Part shown: in pieces, positions 16,330-22,784 of the stretch | Position numbering within the stretch: the stretch's first letter is position 1 | Layout: the number at the start of each line of letters is the position of its first letter | IMG/VR virus record: IMGVR_UViG_3300042563_000777 | Span: 1 to 57,073 of that record | Source of the DNA: a virus | Length of the DNA stretch: 57,073 bases | Strand: one strand, 5' to 3' | The notes under the pieces: model-generated | Told to the model about the DNA's origin: nothing | What the model saw: only the letters and a program-made list of their open reading frames with translations | The model's database searches: none | Position numbers and translations under genes: made by a program

Positions 16330-16575
16330 ATGTTTAATTCGTACGCAAAGATTCGCCCTGCAACTACAAAGATGCTTGAGATGATGGACGAGGGCCTGCT
16401 TGACCCACGTGCTGTGGCAGACATGTGCCTCAGCTGGCTCAGCGAGAGTTCCGTGCATGAGATGATGCTGGCTAACGACCTTGTAGAGGACGAGGAAGAA
16501 GAGCCCGAAGAGGAAGAAGAATGGACTCCGGACAATGCAGACTTCTGCGATCCCGGCTCACGTCACCACTATTGA
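16330..16575 (+). CDS. Small acidic phage protein
   Basis: 81 aa. A helical N-terminus (MFNSYAKIRPATTKMLEMMDE) and a Glu-rich tail (EEEEPEEEEEW). Such acidic tails occur in phage proteins that mimic DNA or bind basic host proteins, but no evidence beyond composition. Start chosen by AAGGAG 5 nt upstream; the in-frame ATG at 16276 lies in the promoter. Confidence 0.65.
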   Translation: MFNSYAKIRPATTKMLEMMDEGLLDPRAVADMCLSWLSESSVHEMMLANDLVEDEEEEPEEEEEWTPDNADFCDPGSRHHY

Positions 16576-16584
16576 AAGGCAACT

Positions 16585-16965
16585 ATGCGATACTACGATG
16601 AACTGGCAACTTACGAGCGCGATGGCTTTACTGTTATCGTAGACAAGAGCTACGAAGACCTGAACCCACGTGATTGCTTTGACTTTGATAGTGAAGAAGA
16701 AGTTAGCAAGATGTGTAAAGACATCGACAATGGCAACTTGGACTGGTTCATGTTGCGTGTACGTGTAATGGTAGAGGGGCTTGAGATGGGTTCGCACTAC
16801 CTGGGAGGGTGCCTGTACAAGGACGCTCGCGAAGTACTGACAGACGGCACCGCAGAGGACTGCATCGGCGAAGCACTGCATGAGGCCAAACGCGAAGTCT
16901 ACAAGTACAAACAAAAATTCGCTGAGTTGAGCGACATGGTTGATCGTGAAGGTGTTAATGTTTAA
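16585..16965 (+). CDS. Phage protein of unknown function
   Basis: 126 aa, acidic, starts MRYYDELATYERDGFTVIVD. No recognised domain. Second gene of a three-gene operon; the next gene starts inside its 3' end. Confidence 0.6.
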   Translation: MRYYDELATYERDGFTVIVDKSYEDLNPRDCFDFDSEEEVSKMCKDIDNGNLDWFMLRVRVMVEGLEMGSHYLGGCLYKDAREVLTDGTAEDCIGEALHEAKREVYKYKQKFAELSDMVDREGVNV

Positions 16966-17188
16966 TAAGAATGAAGTACTGCAATGGGTAGGTGCCGTGG
17001 CGATCATTGCCGGGCACGTACTCAACGCAATAGGTCCCAGTGTCTATCCTTATAACATTATCGCATTCGCTGTGGGCACTGTAGCGTTCTTGGCATGGGC
17101 TATCCGTGTGGCAAATAAGCCACAGGCTGTAGTCAACGTTGTATCATTAGCCATAGGCATTGTAGGGTTATACAAAGCATTTGGTTGA
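16958..17188 (+). CDS. Small membrane protein, three predicted TM helices
   Basis: 76 aa. Three hydrophobic stretches (WVGAVAIIAGHVLNAIG, IIAFAVGTVAFLAWAIRV, VVNVVSLAIGIVGLY) fill almost the whole protein; the arrangement is loosely like a SemiSWEET/PQ-loop half-transporter. Start at 16958 preferred to 16940 because the TM segment follows at once. Its TGA is inside the next -35 box. Confidence 0.6.
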   Translation: MFNKNEVLQWVGAVAIIAGHVLNAIGPSVYPYNIIAFAVGTVAFLAWAIRVANKPQAVVNVVSLAIGIVGLYKAFG

Positions 17189-17213
17189 CAAGTTGGTAAA
17201 ACCTTGCTATAAT
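17185..17213 (+). promoter_or_regulatory. Sigma-70 promoter of a candidate non-coding RNA
   Basis: TTGACA (17185-17190), 17 nt with GGTAAAACCTTG, TATAAT (17208-17213). The next gene is over 240 nt away, behind another promoter, so this one drives the structured region at 17220-17400. Confidence 0.85.
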
Positions 17214-17219
17214 AAGGCA

Positions 17220-17400
17220 TAGTAAGAAATAAACAGGGTTACCTAGTCCGTTAGGGCCCACAGCAAGCGAAGAGTTCCGACGGGGACAGGTTGCTGTGGG
17301 GCATGAAGGCAGTTGTAAACGAAAGTTTACACGAGTTGCTGACGGGGAACTAGGGCGTAATGTTTGGCACACCGAACGTTAGAGACGGACTAACGGGTAG
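17220..17400 (+). ncRNA. Promoter-driven structured RNA
   Basis: Between two strong promoters and without an ORF. CCCACAGCAA (17257-17266) pairs with TTGCTGTGGG (17291-17300); GTAAAC and GTTTAC (17315-17330) enclose a GAAA tetraloop; CCTAGT (17242-17247) pairs with ACTAGG (17349-17354), closing a three-way junction. TAGTCCGT (17244-17251) can instead pair with ACGGACTA (17385-17392), and the 3' part can form CGTTAG/CTAACG. The options exclude each other, so the RNA may switch. No match to tmRNA, 6S or RNase P seen. Confidence 0.65.
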
Positions 17401-17429
17401 TTGACAATCCCCTGTTTTCTTGCTATAAT
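17401..17429 (+). promoter_or_regulatory. Sigma-70 promoter
   Basis: TTGACA (17401-17406), 17 nt, TATAAT (17424-17429). The -35 is flanked by GGG and CCC that could form a short hairpin before a T-rich run, again a terminator-like arrangement. Confidence 0.85.
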
Positions 17430-17455
17430 ACACACTTACACACTAAGGAGCAAAG

Positions 17456-17722
17456 ATGAAAGCACTAGAGAAGTTTATCGAGCAGAAGAATCACTGGAAC
17501 AGTTTCTTCAAAGGCGAGCAATACGAGATCCAGAGCGCCAAGGGTCGCCAGCGTATCGCAGACATGATCGATGCCGCATTGAGTCCGGAGAACTTGACCT
17601 GTGATGGCGAACTGAGCCGCACAGAAGTCAATCGTCGCTACAAGGAACTGATGACTGCGGCAAAGCAGTTGAAGGCATTGGACCCTAAAGTTAAGTTCTA
17701 CGAATACGAAATGGAGATCTAA
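17456..17722 (+). CDS. Small phage protein of unknown function
   Basis: 88 aa, helical and charged, starts MKALEKFIEQKNHWNSFFKG. AAGGAG 5 nt before the ATG. No recognised domain. The next gene starts 1 nt after its stop. Confidence 0.6.
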   Translation: MKALEKFIEQKNHWNSFFKGEQYEIQSAKGRQRIADMIDAALSPENLTCDGELSRTEVNRRYKELMTAAKQLKALDPKVKFYEYEMEI

Positions 17723-17723
17723 G

Positions 17724-18275
17724 ATGCCTAATTGGTGTGCTAACGGTATTACCCTGCGTCACGAAGACCCTGCAATGATCCAACGAGCCGCTAAGGCTTT
17801 CCAGGAAGGTAAGTTCCTGCAGGAGTTCATCCCTTGCCCTGCCGAACTGTTAGAGACTGTGGCTCAGATGGGCACTAATGATGCTGAAAAGGCCAACCGC
17901 GACAAGTACGGATACAGTTCTTGGTATGACTTCAATGTGGCCAACTGGGGCACCAAGTGGGATGTAGAGTCTAGCAATGTAGAGATCGAGGATGCTAACA
18001 CTGTCACAGCGGGCTTTGACTCAGCGTGGGCACCACCCATCCGTGCATATGAGCAGTTGATGGACTTGGGCTTTGATCTAGTGGCCTTCTACTACGAGCC
18101 TGGCATGCAGTTCGTAGGCAAGTGGGACAACGGTAGTGACTACTGTGTTGAGTACGGTGGGCAGACCTCTGAGACTGTGCGTGACATGATCGGTGAGGAG
18201 CTGGACGATTACTTTGCTATCAGTGAGAACATGGCTGAGTGGGAAGCAGAGAACGCTGAAGAGGATCAAGAATAA
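17724..18275 (+). CDS. YubB/DUF1281-like ferredoxin-fold protein
   Basis: 183 aa. The start MPNWCANGITLRH, the middle NWGTKWD and the segment FDSAWAPPI match the YubB ferredoxin-like family found on plasmids and phages (usual signature MPNWC-N, NWGTKW, TAW-PP). Function of the family is not known. The C-terminus is very acidic. Second gene of a two-gene unit, followed by a short hairpin. Confidence 0.75.
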   Translation: MPNWCANGITLRHEDPAMIQRAAKAFQEGKFLQEFIPCPAELLETVAQMGTNDAEKANRDKYGYSSWYDFNVANWGTKWDVESSNVEIEDANTVTAGFDSAWAPPIRAYEQLMDLGFDLVAFYYEPGMQFVGKWDNGSDYCVEYGGQTSETVRDMIGEELDDYFAISENMAEWEAENAEEDQE

Positions 18276-18281
18276 CCCTAC

Positions 18282-18298
18282 AGCCCTTAGGGGCTTTG
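18282..18298 (+). terminator. Short terminator-like hairpin
   Basis: AGCCC and GGGCT with loop TTAG, then TTTGG. Weak, directly upstream of the next promoter. Confidence 0.4.
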
Positions 18299-18299
18299 G

Positions 18300-18328
18300 T
18301 TGCTCGTTTTACAAAACAGTGTTATAAT
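18300..18328 (+). promoter_or_regulatory. Sigma-70 promoter, weak -35
   Basis: TTGCTC (18300-18305), 17 nt, TATAAT (18323-18328). A possible leaderless ATG lies 6 nt after the -10 (18335), in frame with the RBS-led start at 18359. Confidence 0.7.
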
Positions 18329-18358
18329 ACACACATGTTAAAACAAACAGGAACCAAA

Positions 18359-18535
18359 ATGTTAAAAATGTACACACTGCAACGCAATAACACTTATCTA
18401 ATTGCAGGAAAATTTGTGCCGCTAGCAGTAGCACAAAAAAATAAAGCAAGCATGTACAAATATAAAACTATGCTCGCACACGCAACACAAAGCATTAAGC
18501 AAGCAGGAGACACTGTAGCAGTGTTTATTTTATAA
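18359..18535 (+). CDS. Small basic phage protein
   Basis: 58 aa from the start with an AGGA site 7 nt upstream (MLKMYTLQRNN). A start at 18335 would add MLKQTGTK and would be leaderless. Lys-rich, no known domain. AT-rich codons compared with neighbours. Confidence 0.6.
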   Translation: MLKMYTLQRNNTYLIAGKFVPLAVAQKNKASMYKYKTMLAHATQSIKQAGDTVAVFIL

Positions 18536-18540
18536 CACTA

Positions 18541-18578
18541 CACAGCACAGGGTCTTTGGTTGACACTGTGCTGTTTTT
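18541..18578 (+). terminator. Strong terminator with the next -35 in its loop
   Basis: ACAGCACAG (18542-18550) and CTGTGCTGT (18566-18574) form a 9-bp stem followed by TTTTT. The 15-nt loop ends with TTGACA, the -35 of the next promoter. Confidence 0.8.
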
Positions 18579-18588
18579 GCGTTATAAT
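18560..18588 (+). promoter_or_regulatory. Sigma-70 promoter inside a terminator
   Basis: TTGACA (18560-18565), 17 nt, TATAAT (18583-18588). The terminator's T-run is the promoter spacer. Confidence 0.9.
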
Positions 18589-18618
18589 ACACTTACACTA
18601 AACAGCAAAGGAAGCAAC

Positions 18619-18969
18619 ATGCAAGCAGTTACATTTAACACAAACGGTCTGGGCTATTGGAGCCGCACTGCTAAGGCAGTAGAGATTGTTGACCTGCGTA
18701 TTAATTACATTAACGACGAAAAGAGCTTCGGCGAGTTGTGCGTTTACTTTAACACAGACACGTGGGACGTAAACACAATGGGTCTCATTTATACAGACAA
18801 ACAGTTTAAGCGAGAGCTTAACGAGTTTCTCGTAGCACAGGGCCTGTGTGCTGTGGAGTATAGCGAGCAGGGTATGCAAGGGGACAACTATGTGTCGCTA
18901 GACGTAGAGGGTAAGTTCCTGCAACTGTGGGAAGCTAAGTTTAACGCATTTGCACTAATGACTGAGTAA
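18619..18969 (+). CDS. Phage protein of unknown function
   Basis: 116 aa, starts MQAVTFNTNGLGYWSRTAKAV. Mixed alpha/beta, no catalytic motif seen. GGAAG site before the ATG. Upstream in-frame ATG at 18556 is inside the promoter and rejected. Confidence 0.65.
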   Translation: MQAVTFNTNGLGYWSRTAKAVEIVDLRINYINDEKSFGELCVYFNTDTWDVNTMGLIYTDKQFKRELNEFLVAQGLCAVEYSEQGMQGDNYVSLDVEGKFLQLWEAKFNAFALMTE

Positions 18970-18975
18970 AGTGGA

Positions 18976-19011
18976 AGGGCATTGCTGTGCAGTTGACAGC
19001 AGTGCCTTTTT
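18976..19011 (+). terminator. Strong terminator overlapping the next -35
   Basis: GGCATTGCTGT (18978-18988) and ACAGCAGTGCC (18996-19006) pair over 11 bp with one wobble, followed by TTTTT. The next -35 box spans loop and 3' arm. Confidence 0.8.
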
Positions 19012-19021
19012 GCGTTATAAT
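18993..19021 (+). promoter_or_regulatory. Sigma-70 promoter inside a terminator
   Basis: TTGACA (18993-18998), 17 nt including the terminator T-run, TATAAT (19016-19021). Confidence 0.9.
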
Positions 19022-19046
19022 ACACTTACACTAAACAGGAGCAGAC

Positions 19047-19241
19047 ATGTTGTCAAACGCAGAAAAGAGTGCTTTACTCAACAAAGCAGTAGACATGCTT
19101 AACGAAGCAGACGCACTAGTGCAACAGGCACTAGGGGACAGCGATGTAACTTGGGAAACCCATATTGCAATACAAAGTATTGCTGACGACATTTGCACCT
19201 TTATTGAGTTTGATGACATGTCGGCAAAGGAGCAGGCATGA
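19047..19241 (+). CDS. Small acidic helical phage protein
   Basis: 64 aa, starts MLSNAEKSALLNKAVDMLNE. GGAGC site upstream. Stop overlaps the next start (ATGA), so both are translated together. Unknown role. Confidence 0.6.
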   Translation: MLSNAEKSALLNKAVDMLNEADALVQQALGDSDVTWETHIAIQSIADDICTFIEFDDMSAKEQA

Positions 19242-19477
19242 TTACAGCAGCCAACGTTCGCTACATGATCGACATCCCAGTCGAGCATATGAAAGCCATT
19301 GCCGTTGAGAACAAGATCAGCGGCTATGCTATCACAGGGGTCAAGTTCCTAGGCATGACTAACGGCAGCGAGTTCTGCTATCACATTGTCCACGAGGTCA
19401 AAGGCGGCAGTGACAGTGCCAAAATGTTCCTGCGATATGACCCTACAGCGGATAGGGTTTCTGCAACAATGGGTTGA
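19238..19477 (+). CDS. Small phage protein of unknown function
   Basis: 79 aa, starts MITAANVRYMIDIPVEHMK, alternating strands and helices. Coupled to the gene before it. Its TGA stop is part of the next -35 box. Confidence 0.6.
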   Translation: MITAANVRYMIDIPVEHMKAIAVENKISGYAITGVKFLGMTNGSEFCYHIVHEVKGGSDSAKMFLRYDPTADRVSATMG

Positions 19478-19502
19478 CAAGTTGGCAAAACCTTGTTATA
19501 AT
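19474..19502 (+). promoter_or_regulatory. Sigma-70 promoter
   Basis: TTGACA (19474-19479), 17 nt with GGCAAAACCTTG, TATAAT (19497-19502). Stop codon of the upstream gene is inside the -35. Confidence 0.85.
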
Positions 19503-19533
19503 ACATACATCGCAACACACTAAAGGAAACAGA

Positions 19534-19800
19534 ATGTCAAGCTACCCAAACATGAGTTACTGTATGAATGAGAACACCCTGCTGGCCATGCGTCAGATCG
19601 TTACTGCAATGAACGAGGAAGGCCCGCAGTTCCTGCGTGAGCTGAGCCGCACTGAGCGCCGTGCGTTTGAAGAGCTGTTTAGCACTTGCGAAGACTTCAT
19701 GTCGCTGAGCGAGGAGCTGCAAGAGGAGTACGAGCAGGAACAGCGTGACGGACAGCCCGACGAAGCGCAAGAGTGGGAAAGCTTTGACCCTGATTGCTGA
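19534..19800 (+). CDS. Small acidic phage protein
   Basis: 88 aa; start chosen after AAAGGAAAC. Helical, ends with many Glu (EELQEEYEQEQRDGQ). No known domain. Followed by the two-copy RNA element at 19804. Confidence 0.6.
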   Translation: MSSYPNMSYCMNENTLLAMRQIVTAMNEEGPQFLRELSRTERRAFEELFSTCEDFMSLSEELQEEYEQEQRDGQPDEAQEWESFDPDC

Positions 19801-19803
19801 AAT

Positions 19804-19858
19804 GTCAACCCCTGCCATTAGACCCTGCAACACGCCTGGGTACTTCGCAGGGGTTGAC
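19804..19858 (+). ncRNA. Two-copy structured RNA element, copy 1
   Basis: GTCAACCCCTGC (19804-19815) and GCAGGGGTTGAC (19847-19858) form a perfect 12-bp stem. Inside, ACCC and GGGT form a second stem with a 12-nt loop TGCAACACGCCT; the internal loop is CATTAG opposite ACTTC. A second copy at 24784 keeps the loops and changes paired bases together. The 3' arm includes most of the next -35 box. Confidence 0.7.
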
Positions 19859-19882
19859 AGTTTGGTAAAACCTTGCTATAAT
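19854..19882 (+). promoter_or_regulatory. Sigma-70 promoter overlapping the RNA element
   Basis: TTGACA (19854-19859), 17 nt with GGTAAAACCTTG, TATAAT (19877-19882). Confidence 0.85.
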
Positions 19883-19913
19883 TAACACTTACACAAACAC
19901 ACTGGAGCACACA

Positions 19914-20327
19914 ATGGGTACACGAAGCACTATCGCACTTGAGTTTGCAGATGGCACAGTACAGCAAGTCTACTGTCACTGGGACGGCTACCTGGCACAC
20001 AACGGCCAGCTCTTGCTCAAGCACTACAGCGATCCGTTCAAACTGCGTGACTTGATTGACTTGGGCGGTTTCTCAAGCCTGTGCGACTCTGTTGAGGAAA
20101 CTAAACAGGGTGCCTACACACAACGCGGTGAAGAGTTGTCGATTGAGAAATACAAAGACATTGAGGACTATTACAAAAATGTCAGCGGCGAGGAGTACGA
20201 CTACATCCTCAGCATGAACTGGAAAGGCAAGGCTCAGTGGTATGTTCGTCACTACGGCACACAAGAGAATTGGATTCCGTTAGAACTGGCATTTGAACAA
20301 GAGAAGCAAGAGGAGGAAATGGAATGA
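19914..20327 (+). CDS. Conserved phage protein (MGTRSTIALE family)
   Basis: 137 aa. The N-terminus MGTRSTIALEFADGTVQQVY followed by HWDGYLAHNG is a pattern I recognise from a widespread phage protein family without known function. The Glu-rich C-terminus ends in EEEME. Starts after GGAGC. Its stop overlaps the next gene's ATG. Confidence 0.7.
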   Translation: MGTRSTIALEFADGTVQQVYCHWDGYLAHNGQLLLKHYSDPFKLRDLIDLGGFSSLCDSVEETKQGAYTQRGEELSIEKYKDIEDYYKNVSGEEYDYILSMNWKGKAQWYVRHYGTQENWIPLELAFEQEKQEEEME

Positions 20328-20503
20328 GCAAGATCGCTGAACTGGCATACGACATTGAGCAACTGTACATCGATGGCATGAGTGCCAGAATGATTGCACT
20401 GACATTGGATTGCCCCGTGGAACTTGTCTACGGTTGGATTGAAGGCAACAGTGTTGCTGATACGCCACAAGAGGAGGAAGTCTATTCGCCATATTTTGGT
20501 TGA
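20324..20503 (+). CDS. Small helix-turn-helix protein
   Basis: 59 aa. Residues 9-39 fit a homeodomain-like HTH: IEQLYIDGMSARMIALTLDC then VELVYGWIE, with the glycine in the turn and a Trp in the recognition helix. It may bind DNA as a regulator of this promoter-rich block. Coupled to the gene before it (ATGA); its stop is inside the next -35. Confidence 0.65.
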   Translation: MSKIAELAYDIEQLYIDGMSARMIALTLDCPVELVYGWIEGNSVADTPQEEEVYSPYFG

Positions 20504-20528
20504 CAGTTCCTCCAAAAGAGGTTATAAT
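20500..20528 (+). promoter_or_regulatory. Sigma-70 promoter
   Basis: TTGACA (20500-20505), 17 nt, TATAAT (20523-20528). CCTC and GAGG in the spacer could pair. A leaderless ATG (20535) follows by 6 nt in frame with the RBS-led start. Confidence 0.85.
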
Positions 20529-20585
20529 TAATACATGGACAGCGCGGTGCTGTTCGTACACACAGACAAACACAAAGGAAATTTT

Positions 20586-21005
20586 ATGTCTAAATCTTTT
20601 ACCCATGCTGGCGTTTCTAAACAAGATGGCCAATTCAAAGTTCGTTTTGCCAATGACGCACTGCGTACCAAGGTGCTGATCAAGAACGGTCATACCGATA
20701 TTGATATCATCGAGCTGAAACACGCTATGACCAAAGAGGACGCTGTTGCTTATCTCATGGAGATCGACTTTGCCACTACCAACGGCAAGACCAATGCTGA
20801 TGTGTTGGCTGCACTGGCTGCTGAGATCGACAAGCGTAGCGAAGTGCCTGCTAAAGAGGCTAAGGTTGCCAAAGCTGCAAAGGCCAAGCCTACTATGAAG
20901 GCTATCGAAGCCAAGGTGGCTGCTAAGAAGGCAGAATCCAAACCCACTCCTACCAAAGCCCAAGTGATTGCCCAGCTGGCTGACATGGAAGACGCCCCTT
21001 ACTAA
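20586..21005 (+). CDS. Phage protein with Lys/Ala-rich linker
   Basis: 139 aa. Residues 1-90 form a compact alpha/beta domain (MSKSFTHAGVSKQDGQFKVR). The rest is a Lys/Ala/Pro-rich repeat region (KVAKAAKAKP, KVAAKKAESKP) like histone-type tails that bind DNA or RNA. Start chosen by AAAGGAA upstream; 20535 would be a leaderless alternative. Confidence 0.6.
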   Translation: MSKSFTHAGVSKQDGQFKVRFANDALRTKVLIKNGHTDIDIIELKHAMTKEDAVAYLMEIDFATTNGKTNADVLAALAAEIDKRSEVPAKEAKVAKAAKAKPTMKAIEAKVAAKKAESKPTPTKAQVIAQLADMEDAPY

Positions 21006-21089
21006 GAATAACCCCTGCAGTGTGCGTAGAGGCAATGTCAATAAGTCCTCTTCGATAACATGTATAACGGGGTATTCAGAGAGAACACT
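21006..21089 (+). promoter_or_regulatory. Structured leader between two genes
   Basis: AACCCC and GGGGTATT can pair at the ends, enclosing an AGAGG/CCTCT hairpin. No TTGACA promoter is seen here, so the next gene is probably read through from upstream and this may control it. Confidence 0.3.
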
Positions 21090-21308
21090 ATGAGTAGATT
21101 AGATTATATTGGTCGTCCTTGGACGGCATTCGATCCGGAGAACAAGCAACACCGCAAATGGTTTGCAGAGTTCCAAAGGTCCGGTACTTGGGGTCGTTGC
21201 CCTGTTCGATTCATTGTTTCGGATCAGCACGGTGATTTGATTACCCTTATCCAGCGTAAACTGATCGGACATTATGTCGATCGTGAATTTGGCAAAATTA
21301 GTGCTTGA
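21090..21308 (+). CDS. Small conserved phage protein
   Basis: 72 aa, starts MSRLDYIGRPWTAFDPENKQ. The pattern with HRKWFAEFQ and WGRCPVRF is known to me from other phage genomes without a function. The in-frame ATG at 21060 is less likely. Weak RBS. Stop lies in the next -35. Confidence 0.6.
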   Translation: MSRLDYIGRPWTAFDPENKQHRKWFAEFQRSGTWGRCPVRFIVSDQHGDLITLIQRKLIGHYVDREFGKISA

Positions 21309-21333
21309 TTTACCAGTCAGTCTTCTCTATAAT
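21305..21333 (+). promoter_or_regulatory. Sigma-70 promoter
   Basis: TTGATT (21305-21310), 17 nt, TATAAT (21328-21333). Upstream stop codon in the -35. Confidence 0.75.
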
Positions 21334-21373
21334 AGATAATAACTGCACAGCAGTATCTAACAAGGAAGACAAA

Positions 21374-21643
21374 ATGAAAACGATTAATCCAGAAACCAAA
21401 GCCGGGAAACTATTCACAGCATTGAAAGCAGGCGAGGCATTGACTCCTGCACAGGCTGCAAAGCGTTTCGGTATCAAGAATGTCACAGCTGAAGTCAGCC
21501 GCATTCGTCAAAGCGGTTTCGCAGTGTATGCAAACAACCGCAAAGCCGGTAACGGTGTTGAAGTGACCGAGTATGTTATGGGTCAACCAAGCCGCAAGAT
21601 CATTGCCGCAGGTTACAAGGCTATGGCTCTCGGCCTTGCGTAA
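21374..21643 (+). CDS. Winged-helix DNA-binding protein
   Basis: 89 aa. GKLFTALKAGEALTPAQAAKRF followed by VTAEVSRIRQSGFAVYAN fits a winged helix-turn-helix: helix, turn, recognition helix with Arg residues, then a wing. Similar small HTH proteins occur in T4-like aquatic phages. Probably a transcription regulator; it has its own promoter and AAGGAAG site. Followed by a structured segment. Confidence 0.7.
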   Translation: MKTINPETKAGKLFTALKAGEALTPAQAAKRFGIKNVTAEVSRIRQSGFAVYANNRKAGNGVEVTEYVMGQPSRKIIAAGYKAMALGLA

Positions 21644-21649
21644 TTAGAG

Positions 21650-21735
21650 AGTTCGCTCCGAAGTCCTGGGGGTAGTGTCCCAGGCAACCCCCGAACCCTG
21701 CCCTGCTGTGAAGCATCGCGGGGTTCACCTATATC
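21650..21735 (+). ncRNA. Structured 3' region with GNRA loop and possible pseudoknot
   Basis: TTCG/CGAA (loop CTC), CCTGGG/CCCAGG, and GAACCC/GGGTTC enclosing TGCT-GTGA-AGCA (GNRA tetraloop). Loop bases GGGGT could pair with ACCCCC just downstream, giving an H-type pseudoknot. Lies between a gene end and the next promoter. Class unknown. Confidence 0.5.
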
Positions 21736-21743
21736 CCGACTGG

Positions 21744-21772
21744 TTGACAGGGTATTGATTTGGTGTTATAAT
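21744..21772 (+). promoter_or_regulatory. Sigma-70 promoter
   Basis: TTGACA (21744-21749), 17 nt, TATAAT (21767-21772). Confidence 0.85.
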
Positions 21773-21805
21773 ACATACATAGACAGCAACAAACAGGAGC
21801 ACACC

Positions 21806-22030
21806 ATGTTTTACAGTCAAGAAGAGTTTGAAGCACAGATGGCAGAGTTGACTGCAAAAGGCTATGCTGACGATGTGGCCTACGACATTGTGCGACAGCG
21901 TGAAGAAGATGCCGCCGCTAGCGTGCAGGATCGCAAGACTGGCCTGTACTACAACCCACAAGAGGCTTTTGATCGTCTGATGAACAAGCCAGAGACCCTG
22001 GCCATGCTCAAGCGTTTGGCTGTTCGTTAA
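21806..22030 (+). CDS. Small phage protein of unknown function
   Basis: 74 aa, helical, starts MFYSQEEFEAQMAELTAKGY. Start after GGAGC. First of three coupled genes. Confidence 0.6.
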   Translation: MFYSQEEFEAQMAELTAKGYADDVAYDIVRQREEDAAASVQDRKTGLYYNPQEAFDRLMNKPETLAMLKRLAVR

Positions 22031-22039
22031 GGAGTTGAT

Positions 22040-22156
22040 ATGAGATTAGAAACAAATGCATGGACTATGCTATTCCTACAACGACAAGAGCGTAAGGCCA
22101 AAGTCCGTGCTCGTCGCAGTGGGCAGTATAACTCAGTGGTGTGGGGTTGGAAATGA
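22040..22156 (+). CDS. 38-aa basic peptide
   Basis: Starts MRLETNAWTMLFLQRQERKA and is rich in Arg and Lys. AAGGAG stands 5 nt before the ATG, and its stop overlaps the next start (ATGA), so it is probably real despite its size. Unknown function. Confidence 0.55.
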   Translation: MRLETNAWTMLFLQRQERKAKVRARRSGQYNSVVWGWK

Positions 22157-22338
22157 AAACAGAAATTGAACGCATCCAGGAACTCCTGCCCACAGAGTTG
22201 TTCGAGGGTAGCAAGGACTGGCGTGAAGGTAGTCCAGCCGAGCGAGTTGAGTGGCTGCTGAGTATGTATGCCAGTGCCAAGGAAGAGGTTGCTCGGCTGG
22301 AGGCCATGCTGGATCCGCCAATCAACTATATGGAATAA
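22153..22338 (+). CDS. Small helical phage protein
   Basis: 61 aa, starts MKTEIERIQELLPTELFEGS and continues with a helix of coiled-coil type (SAKEEVARLEAML). Coupled to the peptide before it. Confidence 0.6.
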   Translation: MKTEIERIQELLPTELFEGSKDWREGSPAERVEWLLSMYASAKEEVARLEAMLDPPINYME

Positions 22339-22347
22339 CCCTACAGG

Positions 22348-22376
22348 TTGACAGGTTATCCAAACGGCGTTATAAT
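22348..22376 (+). promoter_or_regulatory. Sigma-70 promoter
   Basis: TTGACA (22348-22353), 17 nt, TATAAT (22371-22376), then the common leader ACATACATCGCAACAAGGAGC. Confidence 0.85.
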
Positions 22377-22402
22377 ACATACATCGCAACAAGGAGCAGT
22401 CA

Positions 22403-22606
22403 ATGAGCTACATCGTCTTCAAGCACAATAAGGAATACGGTCCACGCAATGGACTTGAAGGTCCTTTCCACTATCCCAACGGTCGTGTTGCCTACTACGA
22501 TCCTAAGGAAGGCCGCTACTGGGATCCACGGACTGACTTCTACCTCGAGACTGAGGAAGCCGCTGAACTGCAAAATTCTATCTTCGGAGTGCTGAAACGT
22601 GCTTAA
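22403..22606 (+). CDS. Small phage protein of unknown function
   Basis: 67 aa, starts MSYIVFKHNKEYGPRNGLEG; many Tyr, Gly and Arg. AAGGAG site upstream. No domain known. Confidence 0.6.
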   Translation: MSYIVFKHNKEYGPRNGLEGPFHYPNGRVAYYDPKEGRYWDPRTDFYLETEEAAELQNSIFGVLKRA

Positions 22607-22784
22607 GATACATCCAGACTTGAACCCACTAGAGGTCATCCTTGTCGAAGAGGACATGGCTCGCAAAGGGATATCAAACTATACAATGACCCGGGGCAAC
22701 GATTGCATTTGGGTCTACTACGGTCCAATGAACCTCTATTACATCTTCAACGAGGGTAAGATACATGACATCCAAATCGATTAA
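22599..22784 (+). CDS. Small phage protein, GTG start
   Basis: 61 aa. A GTG start within the end of the upstream gene (8-nt overlap) gives MLKIHPDLNPLEVILVEEDM. It overlaps the next gene by 20 nt. Unknown role. Confidence 0.5.
   Translation: MLKIHPDLNPLEVILVEEDMARKGISNYTMTRGNDCIWVYYGPMNLYYIFNEGKIHDIQID

Noticed and set aside
16558-17025. 155-codon minus-strand ORF
   Set aside because: Shadow of two plus-strand genes with coupled starts.
17220-17400. tmRNA, 6S or RNase P RNA
   Set aside because: None of the hallmark sequences of these RNAs was found by reading; kept as unassigned RNA.
20280-21041. 253-codon minus-strand ORF
   Set aside because: Antisense to three well-supported plus-strand genes with promoters and RBSs; no domain.
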